64,000 bases of DNA from Haladaptatus sp. QDMS2 (GCF_029338295.1 NZ_CP119791.1:2170001-2234000); one strand, 5' to 3'. Counted from the stretch's first letter, positions 1 to 8,433 are shown. Program-made: numbers and translations. The notes: generated by a model not told the origin, from the letters alone.

Positions 1-715
1 ACCTCGTCTACATCGTACTGCATGGTCATCCGTAATCCGTTGCCAAGCTCGAACCACTCACCGAATTCAAGACGCGGTCGAGAGAACCACACGGATTGTT
101 CTGCGTCGAACGCGGATAGCTGAATGTACCACGGACTACTATCCCACCAGCTAGTGAGGGGCTCGCTCTCGAAGGTCACCGTTTCGCCTGGTTCGATGGT
201 TGCTGTCCACTCGAATGGTTTGTAGGGATGCGAAATCCCTTCATCGTTTACGATGGTGATGAGCGTGGAGAATTCGCCTGTGGATGTGCCCGTGTTCTGG
301 ACCGTGAACGAATAGGTGAACGCCTCGCCGATAATGACTTTCTCGTCGGGTACCTCAAACGAGAGCAATTCAAAGGAAGCTTGTGCAGGCTCGTCGGCTC
401 GTCTGTTGTGGGTTCTTCCGTTGTGGGCTGTTCAGTGGACGTTTCGTTCGGGGTTTCTGTCGTGGGTGAATCTGTTGGCTGTTCAGTCTGTGTCTCTGTT
501 TCAGACGGTGGGTCAGCCGTGGTCGTGGTCTCAGTGTTGGTCGTGGTCTCGGTTGATGGGGCTTCACTCGTCGGCTGAGGCGTCGGGGTACTCTCAGTTG
601 TTGGCACGTCGTCGGCTGGAGGTTCATCGGTGGTCTCTTGGTTTTGTTCGGCGCAGCCTGCAACCCCCGCTGCTCCCCCCGCCGCAAGGAGTTCGAGATA
701 CTCGCGTCTGTCCAT
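1..715 (-). pseudogene. Frameshifted secreted lipoprotein, cut by window start
   Basis: The protein starts at 715 with a signal peptide ending in a lipobox (AGVAGC), followed by about 85 residues rich in Thr, Pro and Glu, a typical haloarchaeal surface linker. In this frame the sequence turns to Arg/Ser-rich nonsense after about position 385. One frame over, an open, well-composed domain runs to base 1 without a stop; it contains FTYSFTVQNTG and IEPGETVTFES, which looks like an extracellular beta-sandwich (CARDB-like). Joining the frames needs one inserted or two removed bases in the repetitive linker. This is either a broken gene or an assembly indel. The C-terminus lies outside the window and the ligand is unknown. 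Confidence 0.7.
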
Positions 716-805
716 ACCTAGACCTACGACAATCTTGTAGAGAAACTATTGCAAGAAATCCAAACAACTGAGACAGTTTGAATCACCATAGTGTTCTGGA
801 AATAG

Positions 806-1254
806 GCATATGGTGCGGCTCTACTAACTAAAAAATTCCTCGAACACGTCAGCGACAGCGATACATATAGCGACCATCTTGATGAATTGGACAAGACCAC
901 ATATATTGTTGCGCAGGGAACGAAACTTGCAGAGCCGTTCCCACAGACTGAACTCATCAAGGTACGCAACAACGAACCAATTGACGAGGGTTATTCGCGT
1001 CAACCTTCGTTCGTATTTCAACGAGAGGGAGACTTTCCACTGGAGAAATAGCGATAATTAGGCAACTACTCGAATTAGGCGGCCTCCCAAAATGGCTAAC
1101 AAATCTGACGGCTGAGGACCGAAAGAGTCCAAGGGACATAGATGACTGCTGTCTAGCATCTTCGAACTTCTTGAACACAGATACCAACTGGGCTCTGAGA
1201 AAGCACAGTGTCGCAACTAACCGGCTCCGCCACGGAAGAGACAGTTTTTTCTAA
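806..1254 (+). pseudogene. Decayed gene remnant, family unknown
   Basis: There is no start codon, but an open frame with good amino-acid composition runs from 806 to a TAG near 1050; it includes DELDKTTYIVAQGTKLAEPF. A second frame carries on at once from about 1050 to the TAA at 1252-1254 (RQLLELGGLPKWLTNLTAED). The two pieces read as one protein of about 148 residues broken by a single frameshift and lacking its N-terminus. I do not recognise the family. It lies in an AT-rich accessory stretch beside the broken lipoprotein gene. Composition supports former coding use; I cannot exclude chance. Confidence 0.45.
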
Positions 1255-1346
1255 GCAGTTCCTCCCACAGCACCCGCTTTCGCAAAGTCAATTCTCGCAA
1301 TGAGCGTCGAAGACCACCACACAAGCCACGGGGTGGGAGGACGGGG

Positions 1347-1429
1347 CCGGGCGCTCGCGCGTGTCTGGTCGCCTCAGCGACCCCTATCGGCGAAGCCGAT
1401 ATGTCGCCTGAGCGACCGCGAGCGCCCGG
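1347..1429. repeat. Cloverleaf-like inverted repeat (13-bp stem enclosing three hairpins)
   Basis: The arms at 1347-1359 and 1417-1429 pair perfectly over 13 bp (CCGGGCGCTCGCG). Inside are three back-to-back hairpins: 1367-1382 (6-bp stem, loop CTCA), 1385-1401 (7-bp stem, loop GAA) and 1403-1416 (5-bp stem, loop CTGA). Nearly every base is paired, which makes a four-way junction in RNA or extruded single-stranded DNA. A short open frame crosses it, but the pairing explains the sequence better. It may be a mobile-element end, a MITE or a structured RNA. Confidence 0.7.
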
Positions 1430-1663
1430 GGGCGTTCAACAGTCTTCAATCCGGTGCCAACGGTCTCGCTACCGTCGTTCTCCGTGTTGAACCCCATTCG
1501 TCCAGTGTCCCACTCGACTGCACGAGAAATTGAGTGCCAAATCTCGAGGGAGCTACCAAATCAGGGGCAGATTTGATAGTGCTCCGGGCCACTCACTCGA
1601 GCGTTCAGAAGTAACCAGTAGAAACTAAAGATATTTGATATTATATGGTAATCAACTTCTTCG

Positions 1664-1855
1664 ATGAATGATTCAGAAAACATCACTATATCGGATATAC
1701 TCCAACTAATCAAGTTCCTAACGCAGGCAAGAACGCCAGAACACGCGAGATACGCGGCTGGTGTGCTCTTGTGCTTGTTAGTCATCTACCTCAAGAAAGA
1801 CAATTCTACGAAAGACGACACCCAGAAGAAGGCACGTTCAGTCACTCATATCTGA
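1664..1855 (+). CDS. Small single-span membrane protein, unknown
   Basis: A 63-residue frame with a polar N-terminus, one hydrophobic segment (YAAGVLLCLLVIYL, about residues 30-43) and a Lys/Asp-rich tail. A TATA-like ATATTATATGG lies 15-25 bp before the ATG, which suits a leaderless transcript. The composition is protein-like, but nothing else supports it. It sits alone in the accessory region; function unknown. Confidence 0.4.
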   Translation: MNDSENITISDILQLIKFLTQARTPEHARYAAGVLLCLLVIYLKKDNSTKDDTQKKARSVTHI

Positions 1856-1974
1856 CGAACGCATTCAATAGCAGTTGTCGTGTAATTCTGTAGTTGGCGT
1901 TACACTTCCGAGATAGTCTCCACAAGGACACGTTCTACAGCAGAGAGTCGGAGTATCTACACACAAGATACCAC

Positions 1975-2949
1975 TTACCGGTCCCCAAGCACCCGCGTAA
2001 CCCGCTCACGAAGCGCAACCAACAGCTGGTCGTAGTCGGTAAGCAGAAATGGCGCGTCGTTGTTTCGACTGTATTTCGAGGTGAGCCCCTCGTCGTGAAG
2101 GGAGGTGACGACTGCTTCGAGGTCATCCTCATTCGCTGCGTGCAACTGCTCCAGGAGTTCCCCTCGAGTGGTGAGGTCTCCGGTGGCGTAGCGTTTGATG
2201 AGGCGATACAGTTCGATTTCACCGAGCGTGTCCGTCTGCCTAGCACTCGTCGTCTGCAGATACTCGTTGAACTCCGGAGGCAACACGGTGAACGAGCCCT
2301 CCGAGTGGGTGACTGCCAGACCCATCTCCGACAATTGCTCGATGAAGGTTTCATAGTGGTGTTGTATCGTCTCGTCGCTGATGAGCGAATCATCCCGTGG
2401 CCATTTTAACTCGGCTCCCCGTGTTGAGAGGTGACCGGTATCGGTCTGTTCGAATCCGAACCGAACGAGTACGGCGAGGACAGGTGCACTGTACCCGTTG
2501 AACAGCTCGCGCAGGTCTGCATCGTGTTCGTCGAGAGTCCGTCGAACCTGTTCTGAACCGACTCGCGCCCCGACAGCCGTCGTCCGATACCCATACTCGT
2601 ATTTCCCCGTGTAGTGACGGGCTTCGATGAGCCCCAACCGCTCGAGGGCGTCGACCTCGTTGCCGTACTCCGGTTCGATATCTTCGTGGGGAACGCCAAT
2701 CGACCGTTCGTTCTCCTGGCCGATGTAAATACGCTGGAGGGCACGTATCACGCGAGTGACCGCCGCAGAATCGTAGCCATACACCTCCTCGAGTTTTCGC
2801 GTGAGCGCATCGACGTCTTTGATAGTCGTCGGAAACAGCCCCGCCCGTCTCGCCAACTCCTCGATGACGGCCTGGAACGTCTGGTCTTTTCGCCGGTAGT
2901 CGTCTAACACCCTGTAGAGTTCATCCGAGATGCGGACTGTTTTCGACAT
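1975..2949 (-). CDS. Ribbon-helix-helix regulator with long winged-helix-like C-terminus
   Basis: A protein of 324 residues. Residues 1-35 (SKTVRISDELYRVLDDYRRK) look like a ribbon-helix-helix/VapB-type DNA-binding domain. The rest is helical with two segments resembling winged helices: one near residues 90-130 (ALERLGLIEARHYTGKYEYG) and one near 265-315. Start taken as the ATG at 2949 rather than the GTG at 2952. A palindrome overlaps the start codon with a TATA box just beyond, so autoregulation is likely. Much longer than usual RHH antitoxins and with no toxin partner beside it. It may be an accessory-region or plasmid-type regulator; target unknown. Confidence 0.7.
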   Translation of the reverse strand: MSKTVRISDELYRVLDDYRRKDQTFQAVIEELARRAGLFPTTIKDVDALTRKLEEVYGYDSAAVTRVIRALQRIYIGQENERSIGVPHEDIEPEYGNEVDALERLGLIEARHYTGKYEYGYRTTAVGARVGSEQVRRTLDEHDADLRELFNGYSAPVLAVLVRFGFEQTDTGHLSTRGAELKWPRDDSLISDETIQHHYETFIEQLSEMGLAVTHSEGSFTVLPPEFNEYLQTTSARQTDTLGEIELYRLIKRYATGDLTTRGELLEQLHAANEDDLEAVVTSLHDEGLTSKYSRNNDAPFLLTDYDQLLVALRERVTRVLGDR

Positions 2950-2987
2950 CACTCAATCACTAGAGTGGTGATTCAGTGATTTATAGC
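2948..2987 (-). promoter_or_regulatory. Palindromic operator and TATA box of the RHH gene
   Basis: Arms at 2948-2960 (ATCACTCAATCAC) and 2968-2980 (GTGATTCAGTGAT) are inverted repeats with one mismatch, separated by 7 bp. On the reverse strand a TATAAA lies at about 2981-2987, 32-38 bp before the ATG at 2949. The palindrome therefore covers the likely transcription start of a leaderless mRNA, a classic repressor position. Confidence 0.65.
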
Positions 2988-3326
2988 TGCGTAGAGACGT
3001 GACTAAAACACCCAGAAAGTACAGTAATTCAACGTTTCTACCCCGATGCTCGCAGGATGAATTCTGTGTCATGCGCGTCGACCAACAGTCTGAGCACATC
3101 GTCTGCCACCCACAATCTGGGCAACCTCGTGTCCGTGTTTGTCGTGACACGCAGTCAGACCCGTATCTCTCGTCGCATTTCCACAAACACTGTCTGAGTA
3201 TACAAAACAAGGGAACAGAGACGGACAGGCGAGGCTGGGCGGTTCAGTAGTGCCGACCACGACAGTATATATCATACACATAACATGTACGGAACGTATT
3301 TATTCTGTTCTGACAGTCAGGAACAA
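2988..3326. other. Intergenic stretch, no supported gene
   Basis: Open frames exist on both strands, some with several cysteines, but none has consistent composition or a start signal I trust. An AT-rich GTATTTATTCTG at 3295-3306 is a fair TATA element for the gene starting at 3327. Confidence 0.4.
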
Positions 3327-3779
3327 ATGACATTCGACGAGCGACTGCGGGAGTTACATCAGCAGGGAGATCATGACCAAGCCCGCACGCTCGCGAAAGC
3401 AGTGCTCAGAAACGAAGCAGTCACTCGTGTCGAAGTGAGCCCCGAACTCGTGCGGGTCGAAACGCCCCACTTTCGAGGCACGCATCGAATTGCAGTCGAC
3501 CAAGTTGGCGTGATGAGCATCCAACACCACGGCACATACCAGTACAAAAGCCAGGAAATCGACCTGTCGTTCGCCACGAAAACGATGAATCAGGCAGCCT
3601 ACGACCAGGCAGTTGCCCACCTCACAGACCAGACCAAGCCCGCACACGACGAGCGCAAACCCAACGCTGAGACCACAGCAAGACCGGACGCTTCCCCGCC
3701 GAATGATGAAAACCGCTCTGTGGACGACCCAGACGACACGAGCCCCAATCCAGTTGCATTTCTCAAACAACTATTCTGA
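3327..3779 (+). CDS. Hypothetical small soluble protein
   Basis: Begins MTFDERLRELHQQGDHDQAR and encodes 150 residues. I chose the ATG at 3327 because the upstream extension is poor in composition and a TATA-like GTATTTATT lies about 30 bp before it. Residues 1-110 look like a compact alpha/beta domain (helix, then strands around VEVSPELVRVETPHF and GVMSIQHHGTYQYKSQEIDL). A polar disordered stretch follows, ending in PVAFLKQLF. No family recognised. Confidence 0.6.
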   Translation: MTFDERLRELHQQGDHDQARTLAKAVLRNEAVTRVEVSPELVRVETPHFRGTHRIAVDQVGVMSIQHHGTYQYKSQEIDLSFATKTMNQAAYDQAVAHLTDQTKPAHDERKPNAETTARPDASPPNDENRSVDDPDDTSPNPVAFLKQLF

Positions 3780-3937
3780 CTGGATTCCGGTACCGCGTAT
3801 CTGTCGTCTCTGAACGGTCACCCCGTCTACGGTGGTGCTGTAACCATCGGGGAAACGGTAGAATTAGGCGTATCGGACTGCGTTGTGTTATCTCCCTGCA
3901 CAATAGTTATATATTTGATATTAACGTCTACTATCGT

Positions 3938-4768
3938 ATGGTATCGAAGAGGCAACGTGTGATTCTCGTTGTCGCGGTTGTTGTGGTTCTGATGCCGTTG
4001 GCTGCCCTCGGTATGTTACTGTTCCCGCCCGACTTCATGTATAGTCACTACTCTTCGTACGCCTACACAACATCGATCAGTACGAACACGACCATTGAGA
4101 ACGTGACCGTGTTCTTGCCATTCCCTGCCGGAACAGACGGTGGGTCAGATCCGGTTTCAGAGCTATGGATCTACGACGACACCGGAACCCAAGTCACAGA
4201 CTGGGAGGCAGCCGTCGTCCAGACTCCCCACGGGCCGATGCTGCGCCTGCACGCAGACCAGTTGGTCGGAGAAGATCGCTACGTGCTCTGGACATACGCC
4301 CCCAATGGCTCAGTGATCGATCGCCAAGAGATTGGCCCAGACGAGATTCCAGCCAATATGACGAATCGGGAACTCGTTCGCGACCCGACCAGGTACTCGA
4401 TTGCCTGGCAGACCACGGTCGAGCACGATATCGAGACACGCTACCCGGTTGGCAATGCGTCGTTCATCGTCCCAGCCAACGACGTGGCAGCCACCTCGTG
4501 CCAGGATCCATGGTCGGAGACGGACACCTGTTTCACGTTCACGAGCGTGATCGGGACGACCTACGAGGCAGATCAGACGGCAACGGTTACCGTCGGGGAG
4601 ATTCGGTTCGAAGGCTGGAATGAGTGGGGGTTCTGGCTAGCAAACAGTTTCAACACGTTCGAGGCGACCACCTCGCCAGCAGTCTTCACCGATGACCAGC
4701 AAGGCTGGGTTTCCGTCGATGGCCAACTCCACGGAGGAATGGGCCGCTATGACGGACCAGCAAGGTAA
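3938..4768 (+). CDS. Membrane-anchored or secreted hypothetical protein
   Basis: 276 residues. An N-terminal hydrophobic helix (ILVVAVVVVLMPLAALGMLL) acts as signal or anchor, followed by an extracellular region rich in Asn, Thr and Trp with several NxT/S sequons (NTTIENVTV, NGS, NMT, NAS). Two Cys (TSCQDP, TDTCFTF) could form a disulfide. The ATG at 3938 follows an AT-rich TATATTTGATATT element, as in leaderless genes. Similar lone surface proteins are common in haloarchaea; ligand and role unknown. Confidence 0.65.
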   Translation: MVSKRQRVILVVAVVVVLMPLAALGMLLFPPDFMYSHYSSYAYTTSISTNTTIENVTVFLPFPAGTDGGSDPVSELWIYDDTGTQVTDWEAAVVQTPHGPMLRLHADQLVGEDRYVLWTYAPNGSVIDRQEIGPDEIPANMTNRELVRDPTRYSIAWQTTVEHDIETRYPVGNASFIVPANDVAATSCQDPWSETDTCFTFTSVIGTTYEADQTATVTVGEIRFEGWNEWGFWLANSFNTFEATTSPAVFTDDQQGWVSVDGQLHGGMGRYDGPAR

Positions 4769-4978
4769 CACTCGCGGTCACAGCGCCCAGCCCATCGCGT
4801 CAGGGCGCCAGAGCTGTTCATCAGCGCAGTGATGAAGACCACCAGAAGTGACGGCACTATGTTCTGAGGTTCAGGAGTCACCTTCGGTATGGGAGACCCC
4901 GAACAACAGCGACGTCGTCTACGACCTCGATTACCGAAGCCCACTGAATGAGGCGTCCCTACGTGGGTTAGAGAAATA

Positions 4979-6735
4979 CGAAACCACACGACTGCACCCG
5001 ATTGTGGAGTGTGAGAATCGCATATGAGGGATACCGTTCTCGGCCTGAGTGGTCTCCCCAGAGAAACTGCGTTTCATAATCGACGTGAAGACGTCCACCC
5101 GACGAAACAAGCGTCTCGGCAACGCTCAGTGTCTAGTTGTGGTCTCAGAATCGGATTCAATCCCCGGAAGAGCGTAACCAAGAACAGAGCAAGTGGGAAC
5201 TAGGTTGAATTACGTATGCGGGAACACAGGCGAGAGAGACAGTGGAAGCGTAGAGGATACCAAATCCGGGTGCGTGACGGGCGTGTGGAGATTCCATATC
5301 GAAAAATGCCGAGAAGTTCTTATTCTACGAAACCACCAGACGCAAACCGATTATGAACGTTTGAGCGGGGATTTCAGTGGGTTCGAAGCAGCATCTCGAT
5401 TCGACGAACCTCCAGAATACGCACCCCACGGGCGCTGAAACTCCAATAATGGCTCTGCAAAAATCCCAACCTAGTTCGAATCCAGTCGCGTTACTCTCCA
5501 CTCCTCCGGGCGCTAAGCCCGAGTATGACGTCACAAGCAAGCGCACACACAGTCCAATGCACCTGAAGCCCGTCACTCGACCCGTAAAGCCGAGAATGAA
5601 CACCCGAGACCAGGCCAGAGTAGTGGTGAAAATGCCCAGAAACGAGCTGTCCGAGCCAAGTAGAGCGACGACAGAGACACGTTCTGATTCAGATTCACTG
5701 TGAAACCACCAGACGTAAGCCGAGTATGAAAACTTGAGTGCGAAGGTCGTCGCTGCATCCGCAACCGTGGATAGTGACCTCGAACTGGCGAGGCCGAACT
5801 CAACCGCACGGCTGCTTCCGAGACAGTGCATCCAACTCCGAATGAACACCACAAATCGTTCCACACGCGGAATCCGGGCCTGAGAATGGCCGAACACAAA
5901 AACGAGGGTCGCTCAGCGAGTAACGTAGTTTCCACAATCGGCTTGAACCTCCGGAAGAAGGCGTGAGAACAGCATGTAGCGCTGCGTGTGAACGATAGAA
6001 GCCGAGGGCTGAAAGAGGAACAGTGAAAACGGAATTCAGAGGAGAGAGCCCACAGGAGTGGGTTTTTCGAGAGTTTCAGAATTCGTGTTGTCGCGTGAAA
6101 CAGGCCGTTCAATCTCGAATCAGACCGCCAAAATCCAAAACCGCACGACGGAAACCGATTGTGGAACTCATAGCGCCCATATTTCCCTCAAAACACCCGA
6201 ATCAGCCCGGGTTTCACACGCACATGCATACTCGAATTCCCGGGTTTCAACCCCCTCAAACCCACGGTTTGGCAATAATACTATCTCGGCGCACAGCACG
6301 TCACCTTCCTCCACACTCGCCTTGGAATCTACACAGGAACATCTCTTCCGGAGAATCAGCCCGATGGTGTAGGTTCCAGACAAAGATTACTTCGAAAACC
6401 GTGATGCGAACATAGAGGCTTCGAAACGCCCGAAGACACGGTTTCACTGACGTAGGGTTGATTCACTTTCAAAGCTACTGTCACGGGTAGGTTCGTCGAA
6501 TTCGGAAATCCAATATCTGCAGAATCCAGCCTGTAGAAGCCCAGAAAACCCGGAATAGGAATCCGAGCCGTGGGAGAACTATCCTATTGTGAATACTCGT
6601 CAGTAACAGTTGGTTCAGAGATACTTTTCGACCCAATCCGTCGATTCGCGCCAAAATTCGATGTAAAACGGGACTGAATCTGCACCCAAAAACCCTGAAG
6701 GGAAACCGATTGTGGAAATTAGAGTTGACGGTCGT
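4979..6735. repeat. Gene-free region with a degenerate dispersed repeat family
   Basis: From 4769 to 6816 I see no credible gene. Instead a diverged unit recurs. Three close copies begin near 4980, 5329 and 5702 (GAAACCAC, then GAC, then AARCCGAKTATGAA, then TTGAG). Looser copies lie near 5503, 5563, 5838, 6140 and 6700 (AAACCGATTGTGGAA in the last two). Reverse-orientation copies lie near 5070, 5146 and 5930; two of these share TCGGNTTNAA followed by CCGGAAG. Spacing is irregular (about 70-350 bp) and both strands are used, so this is not a CRISPR array or a coding repeat. It may be remnants of a small mobile repeat or clustered protein-binding sites. Confidence 0.55.
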
Positions 6736-6790
6736 TGACCGGGATTCCAACTCACGAAAGCCATCGAAATTTCGGCGAAACAAGTTTGTG

Positions 6791-6815
6791 GTTGTACATA
6801 CGTTGTGCATACAAC
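6791..6815 (+). promoter_or_regulatory. Tandem operator of the VapBC-like pair
   Basis: Two 11-bp direct repeats, GTTGTACATAC (6791-6801) and GTTGTGCATAC (6802-6812), abut each other and are followed by AAC, so the second also forms the palindrome GTTGTGCATACAAC. They end 4 bp before the antitoxin ATG. The position and phasing fit autoregulation by the antitoxin/toxin complex. Confidence 0.6.
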
Positions 6816-6816
6816 G

Positions 6817-7119
6817 ATGAGCACCAAGCGAGTCAATTTCCGTCTTCCAGAGGAGTTGGTGACGCACGCCGATATTGCGGCGAAAGTGTCACACAAGAAT
6901 CGCACCGAGGTACTCATCGAGGCGCTGCGACGGTATCTAGCAGAGATAGAGGCAGAAGAGAGCTTTCGGGAGGCAGTGGTCGAACTCTATCTCGACGGCC
7001 AAATCGAACTGGAAAACCTCGCAGAGATAATCGGACGCCAGGACGCCGAGGCGGTGGCTGCCTCGAAACGAGTCCTCGACCGTGGCGAAGAACTCTCGGA
7101 CAAACTCGCAGACCTCTGA
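6817..7119 (+). CDS. Antitoxin-like RHH protein (VapB type)
   Basis: 100 residues. The N-terminus STKRVNFRLPEELVTHADI is a ribbon-helix-helix strand and helix for DNA binding; the rest is helical and acidic, as expected for toxin wrapping. The ATG at 6817 is preferred over a GTG at 6805, which lies inside the operator repeat. The stop codon directly abuts the ATG of the downstream PIN-domain gene, so the two are co-translated. By family analogy it neutralises the nuclease and represses the operon. Confidence 0.75.
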   Translation: MSTKRVNFRLPEELVTHADIAAKVSHKNRTEVLIEALRRYLAEIEAEESFREAVVELYLDGQIELENLAEIIGRQDAEAVAASKRVLDRGEELSDKLADL

Positions 7120-7608
7120 ATGTTGGTCGTAGATACGAGTGCGTTCGTTTCACTCGCAGTCGGTGATGTCATCGACATCGTTCTCGATGAATTCGACGTG
7201 ATGACCACCGAGACGGTCTTCGACGAGCTCGGGCAAACGGCCGATTACGACGACCGACATGGAGCGGGGGCAGCCACCGTCATTGACGCTCGGGCGAGAA
7301 TCGATATCGTCGAGAAGACCGGGGAAGCCTTCGAAACGAGTCGTATCGATGCAGGGGAGGCAAGTTGTCTCGCGGTGGTACGTGAGGAGGACGCACCGTT
7401 TCTCGTCACGGACGATTTCAGAGCGCTTCCAGAACTCCAACAGCTCGTCGACGCCGACGTGGTGCTTTCACCAATCGTCCTTCGAGCACTGGTAAAGCGA
7501 AGCGTGCTCACAGGGGACGAGGCGAAGGAAGCATTCGAATCGATTGCGACGGGACGAGACTGGCTCGGGACACCGATATACCGGTATGCACGCACGCTCT
7601 TGGAGTGA
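7120..7608 (+). CDS. PIN-domain toxin-like nuclease (VapC/DUF3368 type)
   Basis: 162 residues with PIN-domain hallmarks: an N-terminal Asp (LVVDTSAFVSL), a second acidic site in FDELGQ, an acidic stretch DAGEASCLAVV and a late Asp pair VTDDFRAL. These would bind Mg2+/Mn2+ for RNA cleavage. Starts immediately after the antitoxin stop. A broken transposon lies directly downstream, so the 3' flank was rearranged, but the protein seems full length. RNA target unknown. Confidence 0.75.
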   Translation: MLVVDTSAFVSLAVGDVIDIVLDEFDVMTTETVFDELGQTADYDDRHGAGAATVIDARARIDIVEKTGEAFETSRIDAGEASCLAVVREEDAPFLVTDDFRALPELQQLVDADVVLSPIVLRALVKRSVLTGDEAKEAFESIATGRDWLGTPIYRYARTLLE

Positions 7609-7619
7609 ATCCAGCACGA

Positions 7620-8083
7620 TTACCGAGTTTCGAGAGCCACAATCGGGTCCGACCGCTCGTGTTCTTGAGCTCGAAGCCGGATTGACTGTAGGTGAAACTT
7701 CGGTACTCGCCCGGTGATTTCCACTTGAGTTGGCCGACGCGGTAGCCATTCTTCGTTCGTCCACGGAGCATCGAGAGGTTGTCGTACAGGCGTTGCACGA
7801 CTTTAGAACTTGTGAGTGAACGCCTTTCAGGTCGTTCTACCACGTCTTGAGACTCGGTAGGAGCCTCTGCTCCGAGTACGCAGATGTGTCGTCGATGCGG
7901 TTGAGCCGGTGGAGGAAGTGGTTGTAGACCTGTTTACAGATAAACAAGGCGAGTGCCTCGGGGCTTACCCCGAGGCGGTTCACAGGTATCGACAGTCCAC
8001 GCTAACTGTTCTGTGAGAGCGTCTGACGGTCGGAGCCGATACCTGTAGTTGTAGTTCAGGGTGGTGCTACTCGTATGCGCCAT
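7620..8083 (-). pseudogene. tnpB remnant, interrupted and truncated
   Basis: Begins at the ATG at 8083 with the TnpB N-terminal strand (NYNYRYRLRPSDALTEQLA). After WTVDTC a roughly 50-bp hairpin insertion (7931-7981) brings in a stop. TnpB sequence resumes as QVYNHFLHRLNRIDDTSAYS, meets an in-frame stop after LPSLKTW, shifts frame, and continues through VVQRLYDNLSML and RVGQLKWKSPGEYRSF to LWLSKLG, where homology ends near 7625. Only about the first third of a typical 400-residue TnpB remains and the RuvC nuclease half is absent. The gene is non-functional. Confidence 0.8.
7931..7981. repeat. Double-hairpin insertion inside tnpB
   Basis: Two adjacent hairpins: TGTTTA-CAGA-TAAACA at 7931-7946 and a 9-bp stem GCCTCGGGG with loop CTTA at 7955-7976. 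The segment splits the tnpB frame between codons that are normally adjacent (DTC and QVYN). It resembles the hairpin ends recognised by Y1 transposases or a REP-like element. Confidence 0.6.
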
Positions 8084-8291
8084 ATTTCTCGCGGGCGTTT
8101 CGGGCGTGGTTCGGGTTCTCGTCTTGGCACGAGGAACACACGTCAAGATAACTTTCAGGTTCTCGTCCGTGTTTCTCCTCGAACCGTTCGCTTGCAGCGT
8201 CTTGGTCTTTGAAGCACCCGATGAGGTCCACGGTGGCGCGGTCGCTCGTCTCCCCGCAGATATAGCAAGTGAGTGGTGAATCAACCGTCAT
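8067..8291 (-). CDS. Small zinc-binding protein in the IS element
   Basis: 74 residues with paired cysteines, CYICGE near the N-terminus and CSSCQDENPNH near the C-terminus, which fit a single zinc ribbon. The ATG at 8291 overlaps the stop of the DUF2080-like gene, and its own stop (8067) lies 17 bases past the tnpB ATG, so all three frames are translationally coupled. Its place in a tnpB element suggests transposon cargo or an accessory DNA-binding protein; activity unknown. Confidence 0.6.
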   Translation of the reverse strand: MTVDSPLTCYICGETSDRATVDLIGCFKDQDAASERFEEKHGREPESYLDVCSSCQDENPNHARNAREKYGAYE

Positions 8292-8433
8292 GTTCGCCCT
8301 CTGGGTCTGACGTGCGGACGACTTTCACGTCTGCGCCACGCCACCGTTTCGGGACGAGGACGTGAGCCCCGTTGCCGGTGACTTTGGCCGTTCCGTCGAT
8401 GACTTCGTGGCCTTCGATTTCGTGTCTGTCCAT
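8281..8433 (-). CDS. DUF2080-like transposon-associated small protein
   Basis: 50 residues: it opens MDRHEIEGHEVIDGTAKVTG, continues GNGAHVLVPKRWRG, and ends VVRTSDPEGEHDG. The pattern (a GTGNSAHVxVPK-like strand, then WxGxxVxVV) matches the DUF2080 transposase-associated family, an AbrB-like swapped-hairpin fold usually found just before tnpB in haloarchaeal IS elements. It overlaps the downstream zinc-protein gene by 11 bases. Probably a DNA-binding regulator of the element. Confidence 0.7.
   Translation of the reverse strand: MDRHEIEGHEVIDGTAKVTGNGAHVLVPKRWRGADVKVVRTSDPEGEHDG

Noticed and set aside
1300-1533. 77-residue coding gene across the cloverleaf repeat
   Set aside because: The sequence is explained by nested perfect pairing; the translated product is Arg/Pro/Ser-rich with no family look.
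2953-3281. Small cysteine-rich genes on the reverse strand
   Set aside because: Cysteines do not form convincing paired knuckles, the two frames overlap each other, and no promoter fits.
5325-6112. Two long reverse-strand frames of 180-190 residues
   Set aside because: Composition is Ser/Phe/Arg-rich with no domain, and they merely cross the non-coding repeat units.
4979-6735. CRISPR array
   Set aside because: Repeat units are highly diverged, lie on both strands and have irregular spacing of about 70-350 bp; no cas genes are present.
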